From positions 2,294,001-2,358,000 of the forward strand of contig NZ_CP197246.1 of assembly GCF_052076145.1 (NCBI RefSeq): a stretch of DNA of 64,000 nt, read 5' to 3'. Below the pieces are notes generated by a model that was not told the origin of the DNA, ran no database searches, and worked only from the letters and a program-made list of their open reading frames with translations. Source of the stretch: Kitasatospora sp052076145. GTDB taxonomy: Bacteria > Actinomycetota > Actinomycetes > Streptomycetales > Streptomycetaceae. The stretch's first letter is position 1; every line of letters starts with the position of its first letter. Below are positions 41,537 to 52,268 of this stretch, piece after piece. A program made the translations under genes and the position numbers.

Positions 41537-42796
41537 CTACCAGGCGCTCCAGGGGAGCGTCCACCCGCTGAGGCCGTTGTCGGCGGCCACCGTCTTGCCC
41601 TTGGAGTTCACGACCTTGACGACGTCGCCGACCATCGAGTCGGCGAAGAACCTGCCCGCCGCGGAGCCGTCGTCGCCGCCCTTGCCGTCCTTCAGCGAGA
41701 TGCAGCCGTGGCTGGCGTTGGACTTGCCGAAGGCGTCGCCCCAGTAGTTGCCGTGCACGTAGGTGCCGCTGGCGGTGAGGCGCATGGCGTGCGGCACGTC
41801 CGGCACGTCGTACTCGGAGCCGACGATGTTGGAGACGGTCGCGGAGTTCATCCGCGTCACCTTCTCCTTGCTGGAGATCACCATCGTGCCCTTCCACGAC
41901 GGGTTGTCGTCGTTGCCGCCGGTGATCGGGATGGTGGTGGTCGAGTTGCCCTTCTTGACCGTCATCATGTCGGTCGAGAGGTCGGCGGTGCTGACCTTGG
42001 AGCGGCCGATGGTGAACGGCTCGTCCCGGTCGACGTCGCCGTAGACGCCGGGCGAGACCTCGACGCTCTTCAGCTTGTAGTGCACGGTGACCTTGGTGCC
42101 GGCCGCCCAGTAGTTCTCCGGGCGGAAGTCGAGCCGCTGGCTGCCGAACCAGTGGCCCTTGACCACGGTGCCGTTGCTGCTCTCGAACGTGATGCCCTTG
42201 GCCACCGCGTCCTTGTTCTTGACCGGCCGGTTGAAGGCCACCGAGACGATCATGCCGACGCCGTACGTGCCGTTGTCGGCGATGTTGTCGTTGGCGGAGG
42301 CGAGCTTGGCCGGGGTCAGCGTGGTGAAGCTGCTGGTCGAGGCCGACACCAGGCCGGCCGAGTCCTTCGCCTGGGCGCTCACCTTGTACGCCATGCCCAC
42401 GGCCAGCGCGGCGCTCGGCTTCCAGCTGAGGCCGTCGGCGGCGATCGCGCCGGGTACGGCGGTGCCGTTCTTGTCCGTCACCTCGACGGTGGTCAGCGTG
42501 CCGCTGGCCACCGCGACCTGGAGGCCGTCCTTGGGCGTCACGTCCTCGGCGCCGTCCTTCGGCGTGACGGTGAGCACCGCCGCCGAGGTCTTCGGGGCCT
42601 CGGAGCTCGCCGCGGCCGCGGGCTTGTCGCCGCCAGCGCTGTCCTTGGAGCCGCCGCTCGCGCTGCCGCCGCCGGAGGCGCCGGAACTGCAGGCTGCACT
42701 GAGCAGCAGCACGCTCCCCATGAGCAGCGCGACACCTGCCCGCCGGCCGGGCTTGGTACTCCACAGTGCGGCGTCGGCCGCCTTGACGGGCTTCAC
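41537..42796 (-). CDS. L,D-transpeptidase lipoprotein (copy 3 of 4)
   Basis: A 419-residue paralog. GTG 42796 follows GGGAGGGGAG and gives MKPVKAADAALWSTKPGRRA before the hydrophobic segment and lipobox LSAAC. Without this choice the frame runs 47 codons further with no signal-like sequence. Ig-like domains include KDGAEDVTPKDGLQVAV and GVGMIVSVAFNRPVKNK. The YkuD domain has YVHGNYWGDAFGKSNASHG then CIS, where Ser replaces the usual Gly after the catalytic Cys-Ile. It ends NGLSGWTLPWSAW. About 140 bp separate it from copy 2. Confidence 0.91.
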   Translation of the reverse strand: MKPVKAADAALWSTKPGRRAGVALLMGSVLLLSAACSSGASGGGSASGGSKDSAGGDKPAAAASSEAPKTSAAVLTVTPKDGAEDVTPKDGLQVAVASGTLTTVEVTDKNGTAVPGAIAADGLSWKPSAALAVGMAYKVSAQAKDSAGLVSASTSSFTTLTPAKLASANDNIADNGTYGVGMIVSVAFNRPVKNKDAVAKGITFESSNGTVVKGHWFGSQRLDFRPENYWAAGTKVTVHYKLKSVEVSPGVYGDVDRDEPFTIGRSKVSTADLSTDMMTVKKGNSTTTIPITGGNDDNPSWKGTMVISSKEKVTRMNSATVSNIVGSEYDVPDVPHAMRLTASGTYVHGNYWGDAFGKSNASHGCISLKDGKGGDDGSAAGRFFADSMVGDVVKVVNSKGKTVAADNGLSGWTLPWSAW

Positions 42797-42970
42797 AGGT
42801 CCGCTCCCCTCCCGGTATCCACGGTGAATACACGCGTCGGCGCCCGGAACAGTTGCACCGGGGCCGCAGATGGCTTCCACGCGGACTCGACAGGCGGGGC
42901 CCGGGACGGCGCGGGTCGCCAGGATAACCGGGGACATTGGATGGATCTTCGGCGGGAGGGGCGTGAAGGC

Positions 42971-44158
42971 TCAGTGAACTCCCAGCGCAGTGCCCCTGAC
43001 CCACTGCGACCAGGCGAGGTTCCAGTCGTTCAGGCCGTTGTCCGGCGGCACGGTGTCACCGTCCTCACCCTTGACCTCGATCACGTCGCCGACGATCGAG
43101 CTGTTGTAGAACCAGCCGGCGGGGGTGTCCGGTGAGCCGCCCTTGGCGTCGGCCAGGCCGATGCAGCCGTGGCTGGTGTTGGCCGAGCCGAAGACCGAGT
43201 GGTCGGCCCAGTAGTTGCCGTGGACGAAGGTGCCGGAGGCGGTGAGCCGCATCGCGTGCGGGACGTCCTTGATGTCGTACTCGTCGCCCATCCCGACGGT
43301 CTGCGAGTTCATCCGGGTGACCTCGTACTTCTCGGAGATCACCAGCGCGCCGAGGTAGGTGGTGTGCTCGGGGCTGCCGCCGGAGATCTTTAGGGTGCGC
43401 AGCAGCCTGCCGTCCTGCCGGACGGTCATCGTGTGGGCCTCCAGGTCGACCACGCTGACCTGCGCCCGGCCGACGGTGAAGTGCACGTCCTTGGCCTGGG
43501 TGCCGTACTCGCCGGGGGTGCCCTGGACGTCGCGCAGGCGCAGGGCGAGCGAGACCTTGGTGCCGGCCGCCCAGTACTTCTCGGGGCGGAAGTCGAGCCG
43601 CTGGTTGCCGTACCAGTGGGCGGCGACGGGCACCGGCGGGTCGGCGGTGACGGTGACGGCCTTCTCGACGGTGGCCCGGTCGGTGATCGGGCGGGTGAAG
43701 CGCAGCGAGACGGGCATGCCGACGCCGACGGTGCTGCCGTCCTCGGGAGTGAAGAGGGCGGCGAAGGTGTGGGCGGGGGTGAGGGTGGTGAAGGCGGAGT
43801 GCTGCGCGGCGCGCAGGCCGGTGGCGTCTTCCGCGACGGTGTCCAGGGTGTAGGGGGTGGCCAGCGCGAGGTGGCCGTCGTACGCCCAGCTGGTGCCGTC
43901 CGCGCCGAGGGTGCCGGTGAGGGCCGTCCCGGCGGCGTCGGCCAGCCGGACGGAGAGCAGCCGGCCCTGGGCGACGGAGACCCGGACGGGGGTGTCGGCA
44001 GGCACCTCCTGGGCGGCGTCCTTGGGCGAGGCGCTGATCACCGCGAGCGAGACCGGCGGGCTGGGGGCCGCCGCGTCGCCGCTCGGGGGCGTGCCGCCGG
44101 AGCACGCGGTGAGGAGACAGAGCCCGAGGCCCCCCGCGCGCCGCCACCAGCCCCGCAT
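42971..44158 (-). CDS. L,D-transpeptidase lipoprotein (copy 4 of 4)
   Basis: A 395-residue, more divergent paralog with a very short signal and lipobox (MRGWWRRAGGLGLCLLTAC). Ig-like domains: ISASPKDAAQEVPADTPVRVSV and VGVGMPVSLRFTRPITDRA with HWYGNQRLDFRPEKYW. The YkuD core has FVHGNYWADHSVFGSANTSHG then CIG. The tail NGLNDWNLAWSQWVRGTALGVH is longer than in the others. It is the first of the four in transcription order, reading away from glgX. ATG 44158 has GGAGAG upstream. Its greater divergence suggests it was the earlier duplicate. Confidence 0.91.
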   Translation of the reverse strand: MRGWWRRAGGLGLCLLTACSGGTPPSGDAAAPSPPVSLAVISASPKDAAQEVPADTPVRVSVAQGRLLSVRLADAAGTALTGTLGADGTSWAYDGHLALATPYTLDTVAEDATGLRAAQHSAFTTLTPAHTFAALFTPEDGSTVGVGMPVSLRFTRPITDRATVEKAVTVTADPPVPVAAHWYGNQRLDFRPEKYWAAGTKVSLALRLRDVQGTPGEYGTQAKDVHFTVGRAQVSVVDLEAHTMTVRQDGRLLRTLKISGGSPEHTTYLGALVISEKYEVTRMNSQTVGMGDEYDIKDVPHAMRLTASGTFVHGNYWADHSVFGSANTSHGCIGLADAKGGSPDTPAGWFYNSSIVGDVIEVKGEDGDTVPPDNGLNDWNLAWSQWVRGTALGVH

Positions 44159-44404
44159 TCCGGCTCTCCGTTCTCAGTCGCCCGTCAGTCGCCCGTAAAG
44201 CCGCCCGACCCCGGTGCTAACGACGGCAGGCCCCGGCGGGACACGAGGAAACGAATTCACCCGGCGTGCGCCGGAAGGCCCCCCGGGCGGACAGAATCAT
44301 TCACACACCGTCACAGGACGATCGATCGCGTGACAGCGGCACCCGATCAGGGAACAAGAGGAGAGCGGGGAAAGGGACTCCTCGCGCTGGGAGGGGTGCG
44401 GTCG

Positions 44405-46609
<2,205 letters not shown>

Positions 46610-46633
46610 GGGGGCGTGGCTGCCCACGCCCCC
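46610..46633. terminator. Bidirectional terminator between glgX and the 2-MIB operon
   Basis: A 10-bp perfect stem (GGGGGCGTGG / CCACGCCCCC, 4-nt loop) fills most of the 43-bp gap between two convergent genes, directly after the glgX stop. No strong U-tract on either side. Confidence 0.6.
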
Positions 46634-46652
46634 GCAGTCACTGCTGCTCGCG

Positions 46653-47507
46653 TCAGATCTTGTCGGCCGCGATCAGGAGGTAGTGGAAGCTGCCCTCCTT
46701 GTAGGCGGTGAGGAACGGGTCCTCGATGCCGGTGGCGAGGGCGGACTTGGCGCGCAGCTCCCAGTAGGGGATGGTCGCGGCGGTCAGGTCGACGACGCTG
46801 ATCGGGACGAGGTTGTTGGCCGCCAGCGCCTTGAAGTACTGGCTGCGCGGGTGGATGTTGCAGATGTAGTGCTCGTCGATCCGGCTGACGGCCTTGCTGC
46901 GCAGGCCCATCACGTCGTTGGAGCAGCCGGTGATGCAGACGTACCGGCCGCCCGTCTCCAGCAGCCGGGAGAACTCGGCGAAGGCCTCGAAGAGGTCGAC
47001 GTACATCGTCGTCTCGTTGGTCCAGACCGCCCGGCGCGAGCCGGTCTCCAGACCGGTGTCGAGCATGTTGCGGAAGTGGAAGCGGACGCGGTCGGCGACC
47101 CCCCGCTGCTGGGCCTGCTCGTTGGCGAAGCCGACCTGGTACTCGGAGATCGAGATGCCGTCGACCTCGCAGCCGAAGCGGTGGTTGGCCATGATGCTGG
47201 AGCCGCCCCGGCCGGAGCCGGCGTCGAGCAGCCGGTCGGTCGGCGCGATCGCACCCAGGTGGTCGAGCAGGACGTCGGCCTGGGCGGTCTCCAGCCGGTG
47301 CAGCTCCCTGGTGATCCGCTCCTCCCGGGTGGCCTCCGGGCCCTCCAGCACGGCCGGGTCGTAGTCGCCCAGGCCGTAGTGGTGGTGGTAGAGGCCGTCG
47401 ACCTCGCCGAGCCGGAGGTTCACCGGGTCCTGCTGGTTGGTGTTCCAGTAGTTGGCGACGGACTTCTGGAAGGCCGTGCGCAGGACGTTGGGTGCAGTCG
47501 TGGTCAT
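46653..47507 (-). CDS. Geranyl diphosphate 2-C-methyltransferase
   Basis: A 284-residue SAM-dependent methyltransferase that methylates C2 of geranyl diphosphate, the first step of 2-methylisoborneol synthesis. The N-terminal FQKSVANYWNTNQQDPVNLRLGEVDGLYHHHYG and the SAM motif RLLDAGSGRGGSSIMANHRFG, together with DGISISEYQVGFANEQAQQRG and YICNIHPRSQYFKAL, match the characterised Streptomyces enzymes. Length is normal. ATG 47507 has GGGAGTG upstream. It is the last gene of an operon, 46 bp after the cyclase gene. Confidence 0.95.
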   Translation of the reverse strand: MTTTAPNVLRTAFQKSVANYWNTNQQDPVNLRLGEVDGLYHHHYGLGDYDPAVLEGPEATREERITRELHRLETAQADVLLDHLGAIAPTDRLLDAGSGRGGSSIMANHRFGCEVDGISISEYQVGFANEQAQQRGVADRVRFHFRNMLDTGLETGSRRAVWTNETTMYVDLFEAFAEFSRLLETGGRYVCITGCSNDVMGLRSKAVSRIDEHYICNIHPRSQYFKALAANNLVPISVVDLTAATIPYWELRAKSALATGIEDPFLTAYKEGSFHYLLIAADKI

Positions 47508-47553
47508 GTCTGGATCACTCCCGGTGCTGTCGCGGACAAGACGGCGAGAAAGG

Positions 47554-48747
47554 TCAGTTGGCCCGGTAGCGGGCGGATCCGGCGTGCCACTCGCGACTGC
47601 CGCCGAGCCAGGCCCAGACGCCGATCAGGAAGCGGCGCAGGGCCGGGGAGCCGGTGACGGCGAGGGCCGCGGCCTCCGACTCGAAGGTCGTCACCAGTTC
47701 GTCGTGCACTTCGACGCTGCGCTCGACGGCCTCCTCCATCGAGCACTTCTCCTCCGCCGCGATCAGCGCGGGCAGGTTGTGGTCCAGGCCCGAGGGGTGG
47801 GCCTCCTTGGCCAGCGAGTAGAGGTCGTTGACGAGGGTGCTGGCGGTGGCCGCCATGGTCAGGGCCCGGCGCACCCTCGGGTCTGCGTACTCGGCCGGGG
47901 GCAGGTCGTAGCCGCCGACGGCGTCGGTCAGCGTGATGCACGGCAGGAAGCTGTTGACCTGACGGCCCGCCAGGTACTCCCAGACCGGGGGCCGGTAGGC
48001 GGAGCTGCGCCAGGACGCCTCCGCGCTGTAGCCCGTGAAGAGCAGGGCGATCTCCTGCCGGAAGCGGGCCAGCTGCGCCGGGCTCGCGTACACCGCGAGG
48101 TGCTCGGTGGCCGAGCGGAAGGCGACCAGCACCGGGTCCGCGTCGATGCCCCGGCGCAGGCCCTCGGCATACTTGGGCGTCAGGTTGGCGGGGGCGACGG
48201 CCGCGTCGGCGACCATCAGCCGGGAGCCGAGCATCGGGCCGACGCCGTCGTGGCCGACGTCTGCGCAGTAGTAGTCGTCGCTGGCCCACTCGGCGAGCGC
48301 GCACTTGGCGGCGGCGAGCAGCCGGTCCGGGTCCTCGGTGTCGGGGTGGGCGAGCATCAGCAGCCGACCGAAGTCCGCCTCCCGGACGCGGTCGAGACGG
48401 CCCGGGTAGATGCCGACCTCGGCGGCCCAGTCGATCAGCCGCTCGTTGACCAGCTCGCCGAGCGCCGGGTCGTCCCGGAAGGCGGGCGGGCAGTGCAGCG
48501 CGGGGACACCCCCCTTCGGGCCGGGGTCCGCCGGAGCGGGCGGGCCGACCGGCCGGGCGGGTACGGACCGCCCGGCCGGACCGGCGAGCAGGAGGCTCGA
48601 CGCCGTGGTGCCCAGGCCGCTCGGGCCGGGGGCGTGCCAGGCCAGCTCGGGCCGGGCGGGCCGCTCCGCCCCGGCCAGCAGGGCGCGGACCAGGCCCGCC
48701 ACCTCGTCGGCGGCGGCCGGTGCGAACATCCGGGTCAGCAGTGACAC
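47554..48747 (-). CDS. 2-Methylisoborneol synthase
   Basis: A 397-residue class I terpene cyclase that converts 2-methylgeranyl diphosphate to the earthy odorant 2-methylisoborneol. Metal motifs: DDYYCAD at residues 157-163 and NDLYSLAKE at 307-315. The first 90 residues are disordered, Pro/Ala/Gly-rich, and include GPSGLGTTASSLLL, a patch that appears conserved in this family and could be the encapsulin-targeting signal. The start is GTG 48747 with AAGGAGA upstream; the frame continues further but into the neighbouring gene. It is somewhat shorter than other synthases (about 440), mainly in the N-terminus. It lies between the shell-protein gene and the methyltransferase gene. Confidence 0.94.
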   Translation of the reverse strand: MSLLTRMFAPAAADEVAGLVRALLAGAERPARPELAWHAPGPSGLGTTASSLLLAGPAGRSVPARPVGPPAPADPGPKGGVPALHCPPAFRDDPALGELVNERLIDWAAEVGIYPGRLDRVREADFGRLLMLAHPDTEDPDRLLAAAKCALAEWASDDYYCADVGHDGVGPMLGSRLMVADAAVAPANLTPKYAEGLRRGIDADPVLVAFRSATEHLAVYASPAQLARFRQEIALLFTGYSAEASWRSSAYRPPVWEYLAGRQVNSFLPCITLTDAVGGYDLPPAEYADPRVRRALTMAATASTLVNDLYSLAKEAHPSGLDHNLPALIAAEEKCSMEEAVERSVEVHDELVTTFESEAAALAVTGSPALRRFLIGVWAWLGGSREWHAGSARYRAN

Positions 48748-48782
48748 GGTGTCATCTCTCCTTCGGTCGGTGCTCGGCCCGG

Positions 48783-50201
48783 TCAGCCCCGGGGCCGGGC
48801 CACCTCGACGTTCTCCAGCAGACCGATCGCGTCCGGCACCAGCACGGCCGCGGAGTAGTAGGCACTGACGAGGTAGGAGATGACGGCCTTCTCGTCGACG
48901 CCCATGAAGCGCACGTTCAGCCCCGGCTCGTACTCGTCCGGGATGCCGGTCTGCCACAGCCCGACGACGCCCTGGTCGTCCTCGCCGGTGCGCACCGCGA
49001 TGATCGAGGTGCTTTGCCCGCCGAGCACCGGGATCTTGCCGCAGGGCAGCAGCGGCACCCCCCGCCAGGCGGGCAGCCGGTGGCCCATGACCTCCACGCC
49101 GCCGAAGTAAAGGCCGCGCCTGTTGCACTCCCGGCCGAAGGCGGCGATGGCCCGGGGGTGGGCGAAGAGGTAGCTGGTGTCGCGGCGCATCGAGAGCAGC
49201 TCGTCCAGGTCGTCCGGGGTGGGCGGGCCGGAGTGGGTCTGGATGCGCTGGTCGTACTCGGCGGCGGCCAGCAGGCCGAAGTCGGCGTTGTTGACGAGCT
49301 CGAACTCCTGGCGCTCGCGCAGCGCCTCGATGGTGAGCTTGAGCTGCTGCTCGGTCTGGTTCATCGGGTCGCTGTAGAGGTCCGCGACGCGGCTGTGCAC
49401 CCGCAGCACCGTCTGCGCCACGCTCAGCTCGTACTCGCGCGGGTGGAGCTCGTAGTCCACGTACGTGGTGGGCAGCACGGCCTCGCCGACGTGCCCGGCG
49501 GCCAGCTCGATCGCGGCCTCGCCGTGCTGGTCCTGCGACTGCCGGGTGTCGGCGAGGAAGCCGAGGATCTGGTCGCGGAGTACCTCGGAGCGGTCGACCA
49601 GCTCCTGGAAGGCGGGCCAGGGCAGGGAGAGCACGGTGCCGGCGGTGGCGGCCTTGACGGTGTAGGGCCAGCGGCCGTCGGCGGCCGTCAGCGCCTCGTC
49701 GCCGAGGTGGTCGCCGTCGGCCAGCGAGCCGACCACGACGGTGTCGCCGTACTTGCCGGTGCCCATCCGGTTCACCTTGCCGTGCGCGATCAGGAAGACC
49801 TCCTCGATCGGGCGGCCACGCTCGACCAGCACCTCACCGGCGGCCAGCTCGCGCTGGACGAACCGGCTCGCCAGGTCCGTGAGCACGGCGTCGTCCTCGA
49901 AGCCGCGCAGCACCGGCAGCTCGCGGAGCGTGGGTGCCACCACGTCGACCCGGCCGCCGGCCTTCACGAAGCTGACCCGCCCCCGGCCGACGGCGTAGCT
50001 GAGCCGCCGGTTCACCCGGTAGGACCCGCCGGAGACCTCGACCCAGGGCAGCATCCGGCTGACCCAGCGCGAGCTGATGCCCTGCATCTGCGGCTCGGTC
50101 TTGGTGGTGGTGGCGAGATTGCGCGCCGCCACGGTGCTGAGGCTGAGCTGCTCCTGCAACTCGGCCTGGGCCCCGGCGGCCGGACCGGTCTCCACCGACA
50201 T
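48783..50201 (-). CDS. Family 2B encapsulin shell protein with cyclic-nucleotide-binding domain
   Basis: A 472-residue protein of the EshA-like type. The N-terminal arm (MSVETGPAAGAQAELQEQLS, TKTEPQMQGISSRWVSRMLPWVEV) and the C-terminal two thirds (YVDYELHPREYELSVAQTVLRVHSRVADLYSDPMNQTEQQL, then LLPCGKIP and NVRFMGVDEKAVISYLVSAYYSAAVLVPDAIG) form the HK97-fold shell. A cNMP-binding domain is inserted at roughly residues 115-230 (LASRFVQRELAAGEVLVERG, GSLADGDHLGDEAL). Family 2B shells are known to be encoded beside and to enclose 2-methylisoborneol synthase. ATG 50201 has GGGGAAG upstream and is preferred over GTG 50222. It is first in the operon, 35 bp before the cyclase. Confidence 0.93.
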   Translation of the reverse strand: MSVETGPAAGAQAELQEQLSLSTVAARNLATTTKTEPQMQGISSRWVSRMLPWVEVSGGSYRVNRRLSYAVGRGRVSFVKAGGRVDVVAPTLRELPVLRGFEDDAVLTDLASRFVQRELAAGEVLVERGRPIEEVFLIAHGKVNRMGTGKYGDTVVVGSLADGDHLGDEALTAADGRWPYTVKAATAGTVLSLPWPAFQELVDRSEVLRDQILGFLADTRQSQDQHGEAAIELAAGHVGEAVLPTTYVDYELHPREYELSVAQTVLRVHSRVADLYSDPMNQTEQQLKLTIEALRERQEFELVNNADFGLLAAAEYDQRIQTHSGPPTPDDLDELLSMRRDTSYLFAHPRAIAAFGRECNRRGLYFGGVEVMGHRLPAWRGVPLLPCGKIPVLGGQSTSIIAVRTGEDDQGVVGLWQTGIPDEYEPGLNVRFMGVDEKAVISYLVSAYYSAAVLVPDAIGLLENVEVARPRG

Positions 50202-50326
50202 CGGCTTCCCCACCTCTCGCACTGCTGATCACCCCTTGCGCTCTCATGCAAGCGCAGGGTGACTTCGCGTCACAACCATTGGCGGAAGCACTCGTTTCAC
50301 GCACGCCCCCCTTGTCACGTACGCGC

Positions 50327-50360
50327 CCCCTGGGCGTACCCCTGGGCGTACCCCTGGGCG
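50327..50360. repeat. 12-bp tandem repeat in divergent promoter region
   Basis: CCCCTGGGCGTA occurs 2.8 times head to tail, in the 264-bp space between the encapsulin operon and the divergent ABC exporter genes. Its place between two divergent promoters makes it a possible binding or phase-variable element; it could also be neutral slippage. Confidence 0.6.
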
Positions 50361-50452
50361 CGCGACCGGGCCATGCCTGGACCATGGCCGGTTCCGAACC
50401 GCACACCGTGTCAGGTGCAAAAAATGAGATGAGAAATGTCGGCCCGGCGGCC

Positions 50453-50458
50453 TACCCT
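50453..50458 (+). promoter_or_regulatory. -10 element of a leaderless promoter for the ABC exporter
   Basis: TACCCT (TANNNT class) is exactly seven bases before ATG 50466, the spacing seen for leaderless actinobacterial mRNAs. No Shine-Dalgarno sequence precedes the ATG. A -35 is not obvious. Confidence 0.5.
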
Positions 50459-50465
50459 CTCCGCG

Positions 50466-52268
50466 ATGGCCGAGAACCCGATCCCCCAGCCCCGCCGGTC
50501 CACCGTCCGCTCCCTGCTGCGGCTGTGGCCGTACGCGCGCACGGCCCGCTGGCACATCGCCGGCTCGACCGCCGCCGCCGCGATCGCCTCCGGCAGCGTG
50601 CTGCTGGTGCCGCTGGTGCTCGGCCGGATCGTCGACGGGCCGGTCGCCCACCACGACTACGCCGGCCTCTGGCCGCTCGCCGGGCTGCTCCTGCTGCTCG
50701 GCCTGGTGGAGGCCGCGCTGTTCGGCGTCCGCCGGGTGATCGTGGCCCGCCCGCTGGCCCGGGTCGAGAGCACCATGCGCGGCGATCTCTTCGCCAAGCT
50801 CCAGCGCCTGCCGGTGGCCTTCCACGACCGTTGGCCCTCCGGCCAGCTGCTCTCCCGGGCGACCTCCGACATGTTCACCATGCGGCTGTTCCTGGCCTTC
50901 CCGCTGGTCTTCCTGATCGTCAACACGACGGTCTTCCTGACCGGTACGGCGATGATGTTCGTCCTCGACTGGCGGCTCGGGCTGATCACCCTCACCCCCG
51001 CCGTGCCGCTGCTCTTCCTCACCCGGTACTTCGAGAGCCGGTACTCGCTGGCCGCCCGCCGCTCCCAGGACCAGAACGGCGACCTCGCCACCCTGGTCGA
51101 GGAGTCCGTCCTCGGCATCCGCATCCTGAAGGCCTTCGGCCGCCACCGCACGATGGCCGAGCGCTTCCGGCAGCAGAGCGCCGCGCTGCGCGAGACCGAG
51201 ATCGCCAAGGCCGGGATGCTGGCCAACCTGTGGGCCGTCATCGTCGGCCTGCCCGAACTCGCACTCGGCTGCGCGCTCGCGCTCGGCGCCGTCCAGGTCG
51301 CCCACGACGAGCTGACGGCCGGCACCCTGGTCGCCTTCCTGTCCACCGCGATGGCGCTGCGCTGGCCCGTCGAGTCGCTCGGCTGGCTGCTCGCGTACGC
51401 CAACGAGGCCGCCACCGCGACGGACCGCTACTTCGAGGTGATGGACGAGCCGGAGCCCACCGAGCCCGGCTCCGGCCTCCCCGCCACCGCCGACCGGGGC
51501 ATCCGCTTCACCGACGTCCGCTTCCGCTACCCGGACGCGCCCGACGACACCCCCGACCTGCTCTGCGGCATCGACCTGCACATCCGCCCCGGCGAGACGA
51601 TGGCCCTGGTCGGCGCGACCGGCAGCGGCAAGACCACCCTCACCGCACTGCTGCCCCGGCTGTACGAGGCCACCGGCGGCTCGATCACGCTGGACGGCCG
51701 CGACGTCCGGGACATCCCCCGGCCCCGGCTGCGCGAGCTGGTCTCGGTCGCCTTCGAGGACCCGACGCTCTTCTCCGCCACCGTCCGGGAGAACGTGCTC
51801 ATGGGCACCCCCGGTGCGAGCGAGGAGCAGCTCTCCGCCGCCCTGCGCACCGCGCAGGCGCACTTCGTCGAGAAGCTCCCCGACGGCGTCGCGACGGAGG
51901 TCGGCGAGCAGGGCCTGAGCCTCTCCGGCGGTCAGCGGCAGCGGCTCGCGCTGGCCCGCGCGGTCGTCGGCGAGCCCGGCTTCCTGGTGCTGGACGACCC
52001 GCTCTCCGCGTTGGACGTGCACACCGAGGCGCTGGTCGAGCAGGCGCTGCGCCAGGTGCTCGGCTCGACCACCGCACTGGTCGTCGCCCACCGCCCGAGC
52101 ACCGTCATGCTGGCCGACCGCGTCGCGGTGCTGGAGGACGGCCGGATCACCGCCGTCGGCACCCACCACGACCTGCTGCAGAGCTCCGCCACCTACCGCG
52201 AACTGATGACGGGCCAGGCCGCCGTCGGCGTCGATGCCCCCGCGCTCGAAGGGAGCCCCGCCCGATGA
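50466..52268 (+). CDS. ABC exporter half-transporter with degenerate Walker B
   Basis: A 600-residue fused membrane/ATPase subunit. Six transmembrane helices (residues about 25-310; LLLLLGLVEAALFGVRRVIV and FPLVFLIVNTTVFLTGTAMMFV are two) precede the nucleotide-binding domain: Walker A LVGATGSGKTTLTAL, signature LSLSGGQRQRLALARA, Walker B FLVLDDPLSALD, where Asp replaces the catalytic Glu, and H-loop VVAHRPSTV. Such a pattern marks the degenerate half of heterodimeric exporters. The start is taken as ATG 50466 on the leaderless-promoter evidence; an in-frame ATG at 50436 is the alternative. The next gene overlaps its stop by four bases and encodes the partner. Substrate unknown. Confidence 0.92.
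   Translation: MAENPIPQPRRSTVRSLLRLWPYARTARWHIAGSTAAAAIASGSVLLVPLVLGRIVDGPVAHHDYAGLWPLAGLLLLLGLVEAALFGVRRVIVARPLARVESTMRGDLFAKLQRLPVAFHDRWPSGQLLSRATSDMFTMRLFLAFPLVFLIVNTTVFLTGTAMMFVLDWRLGLITLTPAVPLLFLTRYFESRYSLAARRSQDQNGDLATLVEESVLGIRILKAFGRHRTMAERFRQQSAALRETEIAKAGMLANLWAVIVGLPELALGCALALGAVQVAHDELTAGTLVAFLSTAMALRWPVESLGWLLAYANEAATATDRYFEVMDEPEPTEPGSGLPATADRGIRFTDVRFRYPDAPDDTPDLLCGIDLHIRPGETMALVGATGSGKTTLTALLPRLYEATGGSITLDGRDVRDIPRPRLRELVSVAFEDPTLFSATVRENVLMGTPGASEEQLSAALRTAQAHFVEKLPDGVATEVGEQGLSLSGGQRQRLALARAVVGEPGFLVLDDPLSALDVHTEALVEQALRQVLGSTTALVVAHRPSTVMLADRVAVLEDGRITAVGTHHDLLQSSATYRELMTGQAAVGVDAPALEGSPAR

Noticed and set aside
43433..44404. A long N-terminal extension of GlgX
   Set aside because: The region is antisense to the fourth transpeptidase gene; ATG 44405 has a strong ribosome site and gives the normal GlgX length.
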